A stretch of DNA of 64,000 nucleotides from DASRWI01 sp035654655. Its GTDB lineage: Bacteria > Bacteroidota > Ignavibacteria > Ignavibacteriales > Ignavibacteriaceae. The notes below the pieces were generated by a model. That model was given only the letters and a program-made list of their open reading frames with translations. It was not told where the DNA came from and made no database searches. Below are positions 56,330 to 64,000 of the stretch, in pieces. The position numbers and the translations under genes were made by a program. The stretch is from contig DASRWI010000043.1 of assembly GCA_035654655.1 (NCBI GenBank), forward strand, positions 124,001-188,000, given 5' to 3'. Every line of letters starts with the position of its first letter. Within the stretch, counting starts at the first letter, position 1.

Positions 56330-58732
56330 TTACTTCATCAATATCATTTTCTTACTTGCAGAAAATTCTCCACTTACTATCTTATATATATACATTCCTG
56401 ATGATAAATCAGATGCATCTATATTGATAGTGTGTACTCCTGCTTTTGTAACCTGGTCAAATATTGTTTTTACTTCTTCGCCTAAGGCATTATACAACTT
56501 TATTGTTGTCCTTGTTTCTGTTGGAATTGTGAACCTGATATTTGTTGTTGGGTTGAATGGATTTGGATAATTCTGAGCTAACTCAAAAGTTAATACTCTG
56601 TCGAAGTCAACTTCAATCTGTCCAATGTATTCATAAGAACCATCCAAGTTAATTTGTTTTAATCTATAGATATTCTTTCCTTCAACAGGATTTTTATCTG
56701 TGAATGAATAATTGGTAATTTCAGTTGTTGTTCCATTACCTGAAATAAATCCTAACTCACTCCAGTTTCCATTTACTTTCTTTTCTAATGTGAATCCTTT
56801 ATTATTTTTTTCAGTAACTGTCTGCCAGTTCAATGAAATATCATTCTCATTTACACTTGCACTAAATGATGCCAGTTCAACAGGTATTAAGCTAAAATCA
56901 CCAATTAATATAGAACCATAATCACCTGAAGTCCAAACGCTGCTATTCATAACAGAGATTGAACGTATATCATAAGAAGTATGATTAACAGTTCTCTTCC
57001 AGGTTGTACCACCGTCAGTTGTAAATGCAAAATAACCTAAAGCGCCTGAAATGAATCCTATATTGTTATTAATAAATTTTACTCTATAAAGAGTCCCAGT
57101 AAAAGCAGGAATTGTTTGCAGAACCCAGGTAACTCCACCATCTGTTGTTTTCCAAACTCTGCCTGTCGTTCCTGCAGCCCATCCATTATTTACATCAAGG
57201 AAGCAAACACTGTAAACTGTTGCCGTTGAAGGGGTGACATTTCTTGGTGTCCAGCTTGTTCCTCCGTCAGTACTTACAAGTACTTTTGCACTTACTCCAC
57301 ACATTGCAATTAAGTTAGCATTTACTGCCTCTATATCATACATAGCAGAAGTATTATTATCAGTTAGTTCTGTCCAGGTTGATCCTCCGTCAGTTGTTTT
57401 AAAAGTATAACCATTTGAACCAGTTGCAAAACCGGTATTCTCATCAACAAATGATAATCCATACCAATAACCGGTTGTAAGCATTCCACCTGGAACTAGC
57501 TGGCTAAAAGTTAATCCACCATTAATGGATTTATAAATTCCATTTGGTCCGGTAACCCCGACATAAACAACTGAACCAATCGCTTCTAAAGAATAAATTT
57601 GATAACCCGGGTTGAAAGAAAGTGCATCCCATGAACTTCCTCCATTCGTTGTTTTTAGAACTATTCCTAAATCAGTTGTATTACCACCTGAAGCATAGCC
57701 AAGAGTTGCACTAACCATATCAATATTCCTTAAGGTTTCCCTTGTTGGAGATACTGAAACTTTTGTCCAGGTTGAACCGAAGTCTGTAGTTTTGGCAATT
57801 ACTCCAGCTTCCCCGGCAACAACCATCAGTGGATTGCCGCCAAGAATATTTTCCATATCCATACCAAAGAGGTTTGCATTATTATCAGTCCATAAATCAG
57901 TTAAATTCCAATTAGCTCCCGCATCTGTTGTTTTGAAGAATTGACCATCTGCACCAATAGTATATCCTTCACTTGGTGTCCAGAAAAATATATCATATAA
58001 AGTTCCTGTACCAAGATTTATTCTGTTCCAGGTTGCTCCGCCATCTGTAGTTTTATCTATTGAATAATTTGCTGTAGTAACGTAACCGGTATTTGCATCG
58101 GTAAAACATATACCTCTTACAGTATTTGTGTTAGTATAACCAGGTACCTTAGCCCAGGTATCACCACCATCCGTAGTTTTTAATAAGTAACCGACTGTCG
58201 AACTTGAACCTCCAATATATCCGGTTAGTGCATCCTGGAAATAAACATTATATAAGGTAGAACTTGTAGCAGAAACTACTATAGGATTCCAGGTTATCCC
58301 GCCATCAGTGGTTTTCAATAAAGTCGACGCAGTTCCACAAACAAATCCGGTATTTGCATTTAAAAATCTTATATACCAAAAATTTGCGGTCGAGTTTGAA
58401 GTTAGGATAGACCAATTCAATCCTCCATCAGTAGTTTTCATAATCAATCCATTTACTCCGCAGACATATCCCAAGCTGCTATCAATAAAATCAGCTTCAT
58501 AAATTGCTCTGACAGCTGTGTCAGGATATTGTGTCTGAATGGAAGTACCATTAATGATGGTTATTGCTCCAGCATCTTTAAACAAGATATATTTATCATG
58601 GGAAAGCACAATGACATCATTAATGCTATTTCCATTTGGATAAGGATTTTGCCAGGTCCAATTGATATCTTGTGAAAATAATGTAGTAGAAAGTAGAAAA
58701 AGAAGAGAAATAAAGTAGAAAAATTTTTTCAT
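56330..58732 (-). CDS. Large T9SS cargo with Ycf48/BNR-type repeats
   Basis: 800 residues. Signal peptide to about residue 20 (LLSTTLFSQ). About 13 repeats of roughly 45 residues follow, each with the pattern TDGGxTW preceded by a GY/GF strand (for example LLKTTDGGDTWAKV, DKTTDGGATWNRI, VSTDGGTSWTPR), likely making two beta-propellers as in Ycf48/sortilin folds. From about 620 comes a fibronectin III-like segment, and then a type A T9SS sorting domain (NYPNPFNPTTNIRFTIP, SGMYIYKIVSGEF). GGAGG lies seven bases before the ATG. Surface or secreted protein. Confidence 0.88.
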   Translation of the reverse strand: MKKFFYFISLLFLLSTTLFSQDINWTWQNPYPNGNSINDVIVLSHDKYILFKDAGAITIINGTSIQTQYPDTAVRAIYEADFIDSSLGYVCGVNGLIMKTTDGGLNWSILTSNSTANFWYIRFLNANTGFVCGTASTLLKTTDGGITWNPIVVSATSSTLYNVYFQDALTGYIGGSSSTVGYLLKTTDGGDTWAKVPGYTNTNTVRGICFTDANTGYVTTANYSIDKTTDGGATWNRINLGTGTLYDIFFWTPSEGYTIGADGQFFKTTDAGANWNLTDLWTDNNANLFGMDMENILGGNPLMVVAGEAGVIAKTTDFGSTWTKVSVSPTRETLRNIDMVSATLGYASGGNTTDLGIVLKTTNGGSSWDALSFNPGYQIYSLEAIGSVVYVGVTGPNGIYKSINGGLTFSQLVPGGMLTTGYWYGLSFVDENTGFATGSNGYTFKTTDGGSTWTELTDNNTSAMYDIEAVNANLIAMCGVSAKVLVSTDGGTSWTPRNVTPSTATVYSVCFLDVNNGWAAGTTGRVWKTTDGGVTWVLQTIPAFTGTLYRVKFINNNIGFISGALGYFAFTTDGGTTWKRTVNHTSYDIRSISVMNSSVWTSGDYGSILIGDFSLIPVELASFSASVNENDISLNWQTVTEKNNKGFTLEKKVNGNWSELGFISGNGTTTEITNYSFTDKNPVEGKNIYRLKQINLDGSYEYIGQIEVDFDRVLTFELAQNYPNPFNPTTNIRFTIPTETRTTIKLYNALGEEVKTIFDQVTKAGVHTINIDASDLSSGMYIYKIVSGEFSASKKMILMK

Positions 58733-58982
58733 GAAAGACCTCCAGTTTAAAGTTTGAAAACTATACCGAAAGATGCATCTTAAAACTAAATGAATTTATA
58801 AAGCTTTTTTTTTAAATGCAATTAAAATCTAAAATTTTTTAAATAATTTCTTATTCAAATAATAATTTCATAATGCTTCATTTCTAAGAAAATCAATAAA
58901 AAAACCTTCTTAATAATGGAAAAAGCCTTGATTTTTAATCATTATTTATAATTTAAACTCATTAATAAATTTGGCATATAAC

Positions 58983-59011
58983 TTGACCTAAAACCAATAA
59001 TTAAGTTTTAT
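58983..59011 (+). promoter_or_regulatory. Probable promoter of the oxidoreductase operon
   Basis: TTGACC (58983-58988), 17-base spacer, TTTTAT (59006-59011), 23 bases before the ferredoxin-subunit ATG. The rest of the 58733-59033 gap is AT-rich with nothing recognisable. Confidence 0.45.
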
Positions 59012-59033
59012 CATAAAAAAAGAAGAAAATAAT

Positions 59034-59282
59034 ATGATTCGAGGAACAGTACTTATAAACGACAATACCTGTAAAGGATGCGAACTTTGCATAGTCGCTT
59101 GCCCTCAGGAGAGCCTCGGCTTGTCTAAGAACATTAATTTAGCAGGATATAAATATGCAGAACTGGTACAAGATAATTGTACAGGTTGTATTAACTGCGC
59201 ATTAGTTTGTCCGGAAGCAGCAATTACAGTTTACCGTCAGCCGAAAGAAAAAAAGGCTGAAAAAGTTACTGTTATTGGTTAA
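59034..59282 (+). CDS. 2-oxoacid:ferredoxin oxidoreductase, ferredoxin-type (delta) subunit
   Basis: 82 residues carrying two 4Fe-4S motifs, CKGCELCIVACP (near residue 13) and CTGCINCALVCP (near 49), so two clusters. It passes electrons from the catalytic subunits to external ferredoxin. First gene of the four-subunit set followed by alpha, beta and gamma. Confidence 0.92.
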   Translation: MIRGTVLINDNTCKGCELCIVACPQESLGLSKNINLAGYKYAELVQDNCTGCINCALVCPEAAITVYRQPKEKKAEKVTVIG

Positions 59283-59311
59283 AAGTAGTAGTAACTCAAT
59301 AAAGGTTTAAA

Positions 59312-60409
59312 ATGAAAGAAATTAAATATAAAAGAAGTGAACCACGGTTAATGAAAGGTAATGAAGCTTTAGCCGAAGCAGCTATCTGTGCTGGAATGGA
59401 TGCTTACTTTGGTTATCCTATTACCCCTCAATCAGAAATTTTAGAATATTTTACAGAACAAATTCCGAAAAGACAGGGTATTGTTCTTCAAGCTGAAAGT
59501 GAAGTTGCATCTATTAATATGGTTTATGGTGCAGCCGGTGCCGGTGCAAGAGTTATGACATCATCTTCAAGTCCCGGTATTTCATTAATGCAGGAAGGCA
59601 TTTCATATATAGCATCTGCTCAACTTCCCTGCTTAGTTGTCAACGTTGTTAGAGGCGGTCCCGGATTAGGTACTATCCAGCCATCTCAGGGTGATTATTT
59701 TCAGGCTGTTAAAGGTGGCGGTCACGGAGATTATAAATTAATCGTTCTTGCTCCTGCTACTGTTCAGGAAATGGCTGACTTTGTTTTTGATGCTTTTAGA
59801 TTAGCAGAAGAATATAGAAATCCTGCTATGATTTTATCTGATGGTGCTCTTGGTCAGATGATGGAAAAAGTTGAGCTTATTGAAGAAGGTCAATTACCCA
59901 AATCTGAAGAAAAATGGACTACAGTCGGTAAACCAAAAACCCGTCAACGTAATATCATTACTTCTCTATTTATTCAACCTGAAAAAATGGAACAGATAAA
60001 TATTGACCTTCAGGCTAAATACAAAGTTATTGAAGAGAATGAAGTTAGATATGAATTAATCCAGACAAAAGATGCTGATATCATCTTATCTGCTTATGGG
60101 TTATCTGCAAGAATTTGTCAGAAAGTTGTTGAACTTGCCCGTGAAAAAGGAATCAAAGTTGGATTGTTAAGACCAATTACTCTCTTCCCTTTCCCTAAAA
60201 AAGCTATTGCTGAATTAGCTAACCAGGCTGAATTCTTTTTAGTAGTTGAAATGAATGCAGGTCAAATGGTTGAAGATGTTGCTTTAGCTGTTAATGGCAA
60301 AGTTCCTGTACATTTCAAAGGCAGAATGGGTGGAATGATTCCTACTCCTGAAGAAATTTTAGCAGAAGTTGAAGCTATTTTAGAAAAACAAAATCTAGTT
60401 AAAGTTTAA
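59312..60409 (+). CDS. korA: 2-oxoacid:ferredoxin oxidoreductase, alpha subunit
   Basis: 365 residues. The family opening GNEALAEAAICAGMDAYFGY (residues 12-31) and PITPQSEILEYF bind the substrate and thiamine-diphosphate aminopyrimidine ring; then TSSSSPGISLMQEG (near 87) and GGPGLGTIQPSQGDYFQA (near 118). The C-terminal domain II ends near 360. Substrate may be 2-oxoglutarate (KorA) or branched 2-oxoacids (VorB), which are not separable by eye; the symbol is tentative. Confidence 0.88.
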   Translation: MKEIKYKRSEPRLMKGNEALAEAAICAGMDAYFGYPITPQSEILEYFTEQIPKRQGIVLQAESEVASINMVYGAAGAGARVMTSSSSPGISLMQEGISYIASAQLPCLVVNVVRGGPGLGTIQPSQGDYFQAVKGGGHGDYKLIVLAPATVQEMADFVFDAFRLAEEYRNPAMILSDGALGQMMEKVELIEEGQLPKSEEKWTTVGKPKTRQRNIITSLFIQPEKMEQINIDLQAKYKVIEENEVRYELIQTKDADIILSAYGLSARICQKVVELAREKGIKVGLLRPITLFPFPKKAIAELANQAEFFLVVEMNAGQMVEDVALAVNGKVPVHFKGRMGGMIPTPEEILAEVEAILEKQNLVKV

Positions 60410-60419
60410 GAGGTTAAAA

Positions 60420-61187
60420 ATGCACATTGAAAATAATATTGACGGATTAGAGTTAGTTTATAAAAGACCTGAAACTTTAACTGACACTCCTTTTCACTAT
60501 TGTCCGGGTTGTGGTCATAGTGTTGCTCATAGAGTTTTGATGGAAGTAGTTGAAGAATTAGGTATTCAAGATAAAACTATCGGCATTGCTCCTGTTGGTT
60601 GTTCAGTTTTTGCTTATCACTATATGGATGTTGATATGCAGGAAGCTGCTCACGGTAGAGCAAGTGCTGTTGCAACCGGTGTCAAAAGAGTTCGTCCTGA
60701 TAAATACGTTTTCTCATATCAGGGTGATGGTGACCTTGCAGCTATTGGTACCGCTGAAACCATTCACACTGTTAACAGAGGTGAAAATATCTTAATGGTA
60801 TTTATCAATAACGGTATTTATGGAATGACAGGCGGCCAGATGGCTCCTACATCATTAGTTGGAATGAAAACATCTACTTCTCCATACGGAAGAGACGCTG
60901 CTAATGTTGGTTACCCATTAAAAATTACCGAACTGATTGCTCAATTACCGGGTGCATATTATGTAACAAGACAATCTGTACATACATCAGGTGCTGTTAG
61001 AAAATTGAAGAAAGCAATTAAAGCTTCTTTCGAATATCAGAAGCTTAATAAAGGAACCTGTTTCATTGAAGTTGTTTCTAACTGTCCTTCCGGATGGAAG
61101 ATGACTCCAAAAGAAACAATAGATTATATAGAACAACAAATGTTTCCTATGTATCCTTTAGGAGATATTAAGGTTCCTAAGCAATAA
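60420..61187 (+). CDS. korB: 2-oxoacid:ferredoxin oxidoreductase, beta subunit (ThDP-binding)
   Basis: 255 residues. CPGCGHSVAHR near residue 28 holds a pair of Cys, and the thiamine-diphosphate/Mg motif is GDGDLAAIGTAETIH (near 101) ending NNGIYGMTGGQ (near 136). Lacks a fused ferredoxin domain, consistent with the separate delta subunit. Ten bases after alpha. Symbol tentative as for alpha. Confidence 0.88.
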   Translation: MHIENNIDGLELVYKRPETLTDTPFHYCPGCGHSVAHRVLMEVVEELGIQDKTIGIAPVGCSVFAYHYMDVDMQEAAHGRASAVATGVKRVRPDKYVFSYQGDGDLAAIGTAETIHTVNRGENILMVFINNGIYGMTGGQMAPTSLVGMKTSTSPYGRDAANVGYPLKITELIAQLPGAYYVTRQSVHTSGAVRKLKKAIKASFEYQKLNKGTCFIEVVSNCPSGWKMTPKETIDYIEQQMFPMYPLGDIKVPKQ

Positions 61188-61225
61188 TATAGTTTAATAA
61201 AAGTTTTATCTTTAAAGGAAAAAAA

Positions 61226-61789
61226 ATGCAAAAAGCGCATGAAATAATTTTTGCCGGCTTCGGAGGACAAGGTGTTCTTTCGATGGGTCAAGTTATTGCT
61301 TATGCAGCAATGATTGAAAATAAAGAAGTTAGCTGGATGCCATCATATGGTCCTGAAATGAGGGGTGGTACTGCCAATTGTTTGGTTATAGTTTCTGATG
61401 CAAGAATAAGTTCTCCAATCGTATCAGTATTTGATACAGCTATTGTTCTTAATCAGCCTTCAATGGATAAGTTTGAATCAGCAGTTAAACCAGGCGGATT
61501 GTTGTTATATGAAAAAGCCAGCCTGGTAAACATACCGACAAGGACAGACATTGAAGTGTTTGGTGTTCCTGCAATTGAAGAAGCTGCAAAGCTTAACAAA
61601 AAACAGGTGGCTAATATGGTTATGTTAGGTTTCTTCTTAGAGAAAAGACCTTTAATACAACCTGAAAATATTCTTAAAGCTTTGAAAAAAGTTTTACCGG
61701 ATAGACATCACCATCTTATACCTGTTAATGAACAGGCATTATTAGTTGGTAAACAATTAGCTCAGCAACAAGAAATAGTTTTAAATTAA
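61226..61789 (+). CDS. korC: 2-oxoacid:ferredoxin oxidoreductase, gamma subunit
   Basis: 187 residues. It opens IIFAGFGGQGVLSMGQVIAY (residues 7-26), the gamma signature, with SWMPSYGPEMRGGTANC (near 36), which helps bind CoA in the family. Completes the delta-alpha-beta-gamma complex. The enzyme links central carbon flow to low-potential ferredoxin, in either oxidative or reductive direction. Confidence 0.9.
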   Translation: MQKAHEIIFAGFGGQGVLSMGQVIAYAAMIENKEVSWMPSYGPEMRGGTANCLVIVSDARISSPIVSVFDTAIVLNQPSMDKFESAVKPGGLLLYEKASLVNIPTRTDIEVFGVPAIEEAAKLNKKQVANMVMLGFFLEKRPLIQPENILKALKKVLPDRHHHLIPVNEQALLVGKQLAQQQEIVLN

Positions 61790-61818
61790 ATTTTTTCTTC
61801 TGTAGAAACGAGGTTAAT

Positions 61819-62091
61819 ATGAATAATGAACTAGATAAAAATTGTATACATGCTTGCAGAAATACCTGCGCTATGCTTAACGAGGCTCTACGTAAAGAAA
61901 CTTCATTAGTTAGATACTATGAAGGAATGATTGAAGAATGCAACTTCCCCGAAGTTAAAGGATTTATTCTTGACCTTGTTGAAGAAAGAAGAAAAGGTAT
62001 TCTACGCATAATACAAAAGCTTAATGAAATCCATGCACGTTCACAAACAATGGATGGAATTTTTTCAAGCTTTAATAACATTGACGGATAG
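61819..62091 (+). CDS. Small helical Cys-containing protein, unknown
   Basis: 90 residues, 29 bases after the gamma subunit with GAGG upstream (61810-61813), and before the terminator at 62127, so in the same transcript. It begins with a Cys/His-rich stretch (NCIHACRNTCAMLNEALR; Cys at about 8, 12 and 16) followed by two amphipathic helices (YYEGMIEECNFPEVKGFILD, EERRKGILRIIQKLNEI), resembling a short helical bundle. A metal- or cluster-binding role is inference. I recognise no family. Confidence 0.7.
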   Translation: MNNELDKNCIHACRNTCAMLNEALRKETSLVRYYEGMIEECNFPEVKGFILDLVEERRKGILRIIQKLNEIHARSQTMDGIFSSFNNIDG

Positions 62092-62126
62092 ATTTTTACT
62101 CTCAATATTTATTTATTTATTCATCA

Positions 62127-62166
62127 AAAAGCCTTCCCTTTATTAAGAGAAGGCTTTTGTTTTTTA
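62127..62166 (+). terminator. Terminator of the oxidoreductase operon
   Basis: 10-bp stem AAAAGCCTTC / GAAGGCTTTT (62127-62136, 62149-62158), then G and six T. Confidence 0.88.
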
Positions 62167-62185
62167 TAGCTAATTAAAGTTCAAC

Positions 62186-62330
62186 TGTCATCCCGAGGGT
62201 AGTCATCCGCCTTAAGCGGTGGATTTTATGACGACCGTGGGGATCTCTGACATAGTGAAGTTAGAATGAAAATGAGATTGTGACCCCATTGGGGCAAGCT
62301 GCTATTCGCTTTGTCAGAGCCCTTTTTATC
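62186..62330. repeat. Intergenic repeat-like segment
   Basis: About 145 bases of GC-richer non-coding DNA with words that recur in the other gaps: GTCATCCCGAG, GGGGATCTCTGAC and AAAATGAGATTG. The last matches 52.1 kb. Contains short inverted repeats (CCGC-CTTAA-GCGG at about 62209-62221; CCCCATTGGGG at about 62284-62294). Probably a dispersed intergenic element without coding capacity. Confidence 0.55.
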
Positions 62331-62333
62331 ACA

Positions 62334-63185
62334 TCACAATAATATATAAGTAAATCCTAATTGCAATGTTTCCTTAGCTTGAGTCTTTGGTGATTGTTTC
62401 TTTTCATAAACAACAAGCCAGGTAAGATTAACATTTATATAACTATTTATCTTTGCAACAATTGCATTATCCCATCTTACGTCCCAAACATCCATCGCCT
62501 TAAATGTTGTAAATAATCTTAAATTACTTTTAAAAAGCATATTCTCCATAATGTCATAAGCAAGACTTGATGAGGATTCAATACCTGTTTCTATTTTTGT
62601 CTTCTCGACCTCTAAGGTACTCTTATCATCAGAATAAAAAGTAAATTTGTTTGTAAAGATTTCCTGTATAGCAACTCCAAGACGAGTGCTGAACTTTTCA
62701 CTATGATCATAAGTAAAACCTAAGGACTGAGTTAGATAGCCTGGATCAAAAAAATCTGCAACTTTAACACTTGATGTATCAGTATATTGATAACCTGATG
62801 AGACTGCAGTTCTTAATGTATTACTAAAATAAGGGTCAACAGCCCAGGTTATGTTTTTTGATATTACACTTTCCAGATAAATCTCGTTGTCTGTTGTTCT
62901 GTAATCATCTGTACCTAACTTAGTTCTGCCATATGCTAATTTTAAATCATTCTTAAAAGTCCAATCAGGGTTTTTGTATTTAGCGCCACCTGTACCAATA
63001 AAATTCCAGGCAAGAGCATCTTCCCCACCCTGTGTCCAATTTGAAAATGATGCCTGAGCTAAATTAATAGAAACAAGAGCTGCCGGTGTCCATCCATAAT
63101 GAAGAGTATCGGTTTGAGAAAATATAGAAGTGTTTAATAAAATAACTAGAAAGATAACTGAAAAGAATGTAGAAATAATTTTCAT
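62334..63185 (-). CDS. DUF3078 outer-membrane beta-barrel protein
   Basis: 283 residues. Signal peptide to about residue 23 (NTSIFSQ), then the DUF3078 opening SINLAQASFSNWTQGGEDAL (near 39), typical of a family of barrel proteins of Bacteroidota-type genomes. Alternating strands run to the end, with aromatic residues at strand ends (FTYILL at the terminus). Function unknown; size fits a 10-14-strand barrel. Confidence 0.85.
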   Translation of the reverse strand: MKIISTFFSVIFLVILLNTSIFSQTDTLHYGWTPAALVSINLAQASFSNWTQGGEDALAWNFIGTGGAKYKNPDWTFKNDLKLAYGRTKLGTDDYRTTDNEIYLESVISKNITWAVDPYFSNTLRTAVSSGYQYTDTSSVKVADFFDPGYLTQSLGFTYDHSEKFSTRLGVAIQEIFTNKFTFYSDDKSTLEVEKTKIETGIESSSSLAYDIMENMLFKSNLRLFTTFKAMDVWDVRWDNAIVAKINSYINVNLTWLVVYEKKQSPKTQAKETLQLGFTYILL

Positions 63186-63261
63186 TGTTAACTCCTTAAG
63201 TCTACTGAATAAATAATTTCTACAAATATAAAAAATTATTTAAATGAAAACTTTATATTTA

Positions 63262-63291
63262 AAATAAAAAAGCCCCACTTAAGGGGCTTTT
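63262..63291 (-). terminator. Terminator of the ASPIC cargo gene
   Basis: 9-bp stem AAAAGCCCC / GGGGCTTTT (63268-63276, 63283-63291), 6-base loop, T-rich tail on the - strand. Confidence 0.88.
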
Positions 63292-63311
63292 AGAACGAGT
63301 GTGTATTTTAA

Positions 63312-64000
63312 TTATTTCATTAAAGTTAATTTTTTTGTTGCCGTGAAATTACCGGAAGTTATAGTATAGAAGTAAACTCCTGAATTTAAATCAGATAATT
63401 TTACATTTATATTATGGTTACCTGCACCTTTAACTTCATCCAATAATGTTTTTACTTCTTTTCCAAGCACATTATATAACTTCAAAGTTACTCTTGATTC
63501 TTTTGGAATAGAAAAAGTAATATTTGTTGTTGGATTAAATGGATTAGGATAATTTTGATCTAAATTATAAGAATAATTTATATTATTAACTTCAACTTTA
63601 ATTTCTTTTTCTTCATAGGTACCATCGAAGTCAATTTGTTTTAATTTATAAGTGTACTTCCCATTAACAACCTTTTCATCAGTTATGCTATAATTTCTTG
63701 GTTCTGAAGTTGTACCATTTCCATTTACAGTTGCAATTAAATTCCAGCTGCCTGAATCTTTTTTCTTATAGACTTCGAAAGATTTATTATTCTTTTCTGT
63801 TGCAGTTGACCATCTAATTATAATGTTATCACTTTGCTGAGCTGCGGTAAATGAAGTTAACTCAACAGGAACAACAGTTTCATTTTCAAGTACTGTTTTA
63901 ATTTGTCTTGCAGCCAAATTTTTATATTTATCTACAATGCCGCTTGGCCAGTAAATAAAAACAGAATCAACAACTGTTGATGCACCTAAACCAAATACAG
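63312..64000 (-). CDS. ASPIC/UnbV-domain T9SS cargo, C-terminal part (partial)
   Basis: Open to the window edge; the coding frame runs past the TTG at 63917 to base 64000, so the start lies outside. Upstream of the conventional part the frame reads VFGLGASTVVDSVFIYWPSG, the ASPIC/UnbV domain signature (WPSG). A fibronectin III-like domain follows (near LTSFTAAQQSDNIIIRWSTA), then a type A T9SS sorting domain (NYPNPFNPTTNITFSIPKES, SGVYFYTITSGNF, KKLTLMK). Such proteins usually begin with VCBS/FG-GAP repeats. Secreted or surface. Confidence 0.85.
   Translation of the reverse strand, partial: VFGLGASTVVDSVFIYWPSGIVDKYKNLAARQIKTVLENETVVPVELTSFTAAQQSDNIIIRWSTATEKNNKSFEVYKKKDSGSWNLIATVNGNGTTSEPRNYSITDEKVVNGKYTYKLKQIDFDGTYEEKEIKVEVNNINYSYNLDQNYPNPFNPTTNITFSIPKESRVTLKLYNVLGKEVKTLLDEVKGAGNHNINVKLSDLNSGVYFYTITSGNFTATKKLTLMK

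Overview
The window is AT-rich, densely coded chromosomal DNA from a Gram-negative bacterium. It best fits the Ignavibacteria/Chlorobi side of the Bacteroidota-Chlorobiota group. Evidence: several secreted proteins end in a type IX secretion (T9SS) type A sorting domain with a YPNPFNP-like motif; BamA, two Skp-like proteins and LpxD show an outer membrane with lipid A; a ferredoxin-linked 2-oxoacid oxidoreductase and MenG (menaquinone) are present. The readable promoters look like ordinary sigma-70 sites (TTGACA-N17-TATAAT type). No tRNA, rRNA, CRISPR array, transposase or integrase was recognised. The taxonomic placement is inference.

Layout. 1-1.6 kb: tail of an acyl-CoA synthetase and a secreted TPR protein. 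1.6-8.7 kb (-): trehalose operon treZ / GH57-DUF3536 / treY, all overlapping. 8.8-10.1 kb (+): four-gene cassette of small charged proteins and membrane proteins around a DUF421 protein. 10.2-12.8 kb (-): ddl-ftsB-rarA. 12.9-14.7 kb (+): small outer-membrane protein, small basic Rho_N-like protein, then lexA with a palindromic operator and a stand-alone WYL-like gene. 14.7-17.1 kb (-): rsmA-PAP2-menG joined by TAATG overlaps. 17.2-22.2 kb (+): nucleotide-sugar genes rmlA, rmlC, a DegT aminotransferase, fcl, gmd. 22.3-25.3 kb: tandem OmpA/thrombospondin-3 porin-like proteins. 25.3-30.9 kb: pepT, U32 peptidase (TrhP-like), ppa, NhaD-like antiporter, ROK kinase. 30.9-38.7 kb (-): a tight six-gene run, Crp/Fnr-PHP-ribH-GT-C-PorZ-like-ABC-F. 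38.8-44.3 kb (-): envelope operon uppS-bamA-skp-skp-lpxD; then rpsT. 44.9-46.7 kb (+): queE-queD-truA. 46.7-52.1 kb: accessory block of three T9SS cargo genes, one frameshifted, with a duplicated truA 3' end and repeat-like spacers. 52.1-58.7 kb: uvrB with a CcmE-like gene, DUF423, methyltransferase, RlpA, and a large Ycf48/BNR-type T9SS cargo. 59.0-62.1 kb (+): 2-oxoacid:ferredoxin oxidoreductase operon with a small unknown last gene. 62.3-64.0 kb (-): DUF3078 protein and the end of an ASPIC/UnbV T9SS cargo that runs off the window.

Most of the window is ordinary core metabolism, envelope and information processing. The least explained parts are the truA-flanked cargo insertion (46.6-48.2 kb), the DUF421 micro-cassette (8.8-10.1 kb), the lexA operator with its WYL-like partner, the GH57 protein in place of a recognisable debranching enzyme in the trehalose operon, and the small Cys-containing protein closing the oxidoreductase operon. 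I found no clear-cut new defence or mobile system.
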